A stretch of 64,000 nt of DNA. Origin: Chitinophagales bacterium (GTDB taxonomy: Bacteria > Bacteroidota > Bacteroidia > Chitinophagales > Chitinophagaceae). Made by a program: the position numbers and the translations under genes. The DNA is taken from positions 1 to 64,000 of the forward strand of contig JAFLBL010000001.1 in assembly GCA_017303855.1 (NCBI GenBank), read 5' to 3'. The first letter of the stretch is position 1. Each line of letters begins with the position of its first letter. Shown here in pieces: positions 62,361-64,000 of this stretch. A model generated the notes under the pieces. The model was not told where the DNA came from, made no database searches, and saw only the letters and a program-made list of their open reading frames with translations.

Positions 62361-63386
62361 ATGCGTTGCCATTTGTATCTTTTACTCCTGTTTATTTACA
62401 GTGTACAAAACGTCACAGCACAAACTTCACATGTGGAATTGGTCAGTTCCGGTACTTCCACCAGCATCCGCGGACTGAGCGTTGTCAGTGACCAGGTGAT
62501 CTGGGCCAGTGGCAGCAAAGGGACAATTGGACGATCCACTGACGGGGGACAAACATGGAAATGGTCGGTAGTAAAAGGGTTTGAAACAAAGGAATTCCGC
62601 GACATTGAAGCTTTTGATGCACAGACGGCCGTTATACTGTCTATTGAATCTCCGGCTTATATACTGAAGACCACCAATGGAGGTGAAACCTGGAGGATTG
62701 TGTATGAAAACCCGGCCAAAGGGATGTTCCTGGATGCTATGGAATTCTGGAATGAAAAAGCGGGTATAGTTCTCGGTGATCCTATAGACGGAAAATTCTT
62801 TATTGCCCGGACATTTGACGGCGGGCAGAGCTGGCAGGAATTACCCGCAGATAAAAGACCCCTGGCCGATAGCGGTGAAGCCTGTTTTGCAGCCAGTGGC
62901 ACCAATATCCGGGTGCTCGACCGTGACGAAGCCGTTTTTGTTAGCGGGGGATTACGATCCAGGCTATTTTCACGAAATCCTCCTTCCCTGCTTCCAGTAC
63001 TCCAGGGAAAAGAAACGACCGGCGCTAATTCCATTTCAATACTGGATAATTTTAAAATTAAAGGCGGCAGATACATGATCGTGGTAGGCGGCGATTTCAA
63101 CAAGCCTGCAGCTGTTGAGAAAAACTGCTTTTACAGTACAAACCGTGGCAAAACCTGGTCTGCCCCGGAAACCCCTCCACATGGATACAGAAGTTGTGTG
63201 GAATATATCAGCCGGGATATCGCTGTAACCTGCGGGCTGAACGGCGTTGATTTTACAACCGACGGAGGACGAAACTGGACATGGATCAGCCAGGAAGGCT
63301 TTCATGTATGCCGGAAAGCAAAAACCGGATCAGCCGTTTTTTTTGCCGGCAATAATGGAAAAATCGGTAAACTTGTGAGGAATTAA
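62361..63386 (+). CDS. Secreted YCF48/BNR-repeat propeller protein
   Basis: A 341-residue exported protein (signal ending near VTAQ) with five BNR/Asp-box-like turns, such as STDGGQTWKW, TTNGGETWRI, TFDGGQSWQE, STNRGKTWSA and TTDGGRNWTW. These mark a six- or seven-bladed propeller of the YCF48/sialidase superfamily. Function unknown; bacterial relatives are often labelled oxidoreductase on weak grounds. Probably co-transcribed with the rhodanese-thioredoxin gene. Confidence 0.85.
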   Translation: MRCHLYLLLLFIYSVQNVTAQTSHVELVSSGTSTSIRGLSVVSDQVIWASGSKGTIGRSTDGGQTWKWSVVKGFETKEFRDIEAFDAQTAVILSIESPAYILKTTNGGETWRIVYENPAKGMFLDAMEFWNEKAGIVLGDPIDGKFFIARTFDGGQSWQELPADKRPLADSGEACFAASGTNIRVLDRDEAVFVSGGLRSRLFSRNPPSLLPVLQGKETTGANSISILDNFKIKGGRYMIVVGGDFNKPAAVEKNCFYSTNRGKTWSAPETPPHGYRSCVEYISRDIAVTCGLNGVDFTTDGGRNWTWISQEGFHVCRKAKTGSAVFFAGNNGKIGKLVRN

Positions 63387-63406
63387 TTCCCGCAAAACCT
63401 TAACCT

Positions 63407-64000
63407 GTGTTTAAGAAAATTCTGGAACAGCTACGCTGGAAAAAACTGGCCCGGCAACTGCGTAAACCCACCGGTGCGATGGGATTGGAAGTTGCCAGGC
63501 GTATGAATATCAACAACGAATTTCTCTACAATTTTACATTGGATGAAATGATGATCCGGTATAATCAACATATCCTGGAAATTGGTTTCGGCAATGGTAA
63601 ATTTTTTTACAAGCATTTCGATTTTGCAACCAACCTGCGGGTAACCGGCATTGATATTTCAGATGATATGCTGGCTGCAGCCAGGGAAAATAACCGGGAA
63701 CTGATAAGAGACCGGCAACTGGAGCTTGTAAAGTCTGCAAGTAATTCGATGCCATTCCCTAAAAACTGTTTTGACGCAATATTCTCAATCAATGTCGCCT
63801 ACTTCTGGAAAGATCCCCAGGAGCATTTATGTGAAATTGCCCGTGTACTAAAGCCGGGAGGACGGTTATATACCACCATACGCAGTACAGAAAGCCTGTC
63901 ACGGATGCCTTTCAGTCAATATGGTTTTACCAGTTATACAGAGCAGGAATGGAAACTCTTCTGCCATTTAAATGACTTGTCTTTTATCCGTTGTTCACTT
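63407..64000 (+). CDS. SAM-dependent methyltransferase (3' end outside window)
   Basis: Open to the window edge, 198 residues visible. The only start after the stop at 63401 is the GTG at 63407 (or later codons), giving a basic N-terminus KKILEQLRWKKLARQLRK. The AdoMet motif is HILEIGFGNGKFF, with FDAIFSINVAYFWKDP and RVLKPGGRLYTT further on, a UbiE/Methyltransf_11-type enzyme. Substrate unknown. It follows the YCF48-like gene by 20 bases. Confidence 0.85.
   Translation, partial: MFKKILEQLRWKKLARQLRKPTGAMGLEVARRMNINNEFLYNFTLDEMMIRYNQHILEIGFGNGKFFYKHFDFATNLRVTGIDISDDMLAAARENNRELIRDRQLELVKSASNSMPFPKNCFDAIFSINVAYFWKDPQEHLCEIARVLKPGGRLYTTIRSTESLSRMPFSQYGFTSYTEQEWKLFCHLNDLSFIRCSL

Overview
The window looks like chromosomal DNA of a member of the Bacteroidota, most likely the Chitinophagaceae or a close relative. 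This is inferred from gene content: a DUF4270 lipoprotein, a GSCFA protein, a one-domain GT5 glycogen synthase homologue, an EF-G2-type paralogue, MiaE, many lipoproteins and outer-membrane beta-barrels. Promoter-like boxes also fit the Bacteroidota consensus TAnnTTTG. I see no phage, insertion sequence, integron, CRISPR array, rRNA or tRNA. Most of the window is ordinary housekeeping DNA with small islands of lineage-specific secreted proteins.

Layout. 0-4 kb: end of a GMC oxidoreductase with its gluconate-dehydrogenase-type small subunit, a GNAT-fold protein and a four-domain beta/gamma-crystallin protein. 4-8 kb (minus strand): EF-G paralogue, a coiled-coil protein and a secreted YxW/P-rich protein. 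8-17 kb: dnaG, CYTH protein, DUF3052-like protein, M48 lipoprotein, plsY, prmA, then rpsO-pnp in the classical order, with miaE divergent. 17.5-22.8 kb: anomeric sugar kinase plus galM, GSCFA protein, HMG-CoA lyase and an HTH regulator. 23-25.8 kb: an accessory set of caspase-like secreted protein, outer-membrane protein and serine hydrolase lipoprotein, divergent from the HTH gene. 25.8-30.3 kb (minus strand): rlmB, metK, DUF4270, GT5 protein. 30.5-40.4 kb (plus strand): panC, a flippase-like membrane protein, heptose-1-P adenylyltransferase, ppk1, ppx/gppA, panB, TonB receptor and an ALDH7-type dehydrogenase. 40.5-52.5 kb: OmpA, a large subtilase, a propeller-type glycan protein, bestrophin, small lipoproteins, S9 peptidase, accD, smpB. 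52.5-58.7 kb (minus strand): topoisomerase IV A and B subunits separated by a methyltransferase and a DUF1835 protein. 59.3-64 kb: a small acidic protein, secreted aminopeptidase P, rhodanese-thioredoxin lipoprotein, a YCF48-like protein and a truncated methyltransferase at the edge.

Functional links. panC and panB serve pantothenate synthesis (panD is not here). ppk1 and ppx make and degrade polyphosphate and are nearly fused in translation. rpsO and pnp form the conserved translation/RNA-decay pair. The kinase-galM pair suits salvage of a hexosamine released from glycans. The most unusual region is 22.8-25.8 kb, where a His-Gly/Cys protein resembling clan CD peptidases sits with two other envelope proteins opposite a regulator, with repeated TACGGA sites in the shared intergenic region.

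Start codons were moved inward from the longest open frame in many genes, where the family's normal N-terminus, a signal peptide or an ATG supports it. All functional calls come from reading motifs by eye; no database search or folding calculation was run.
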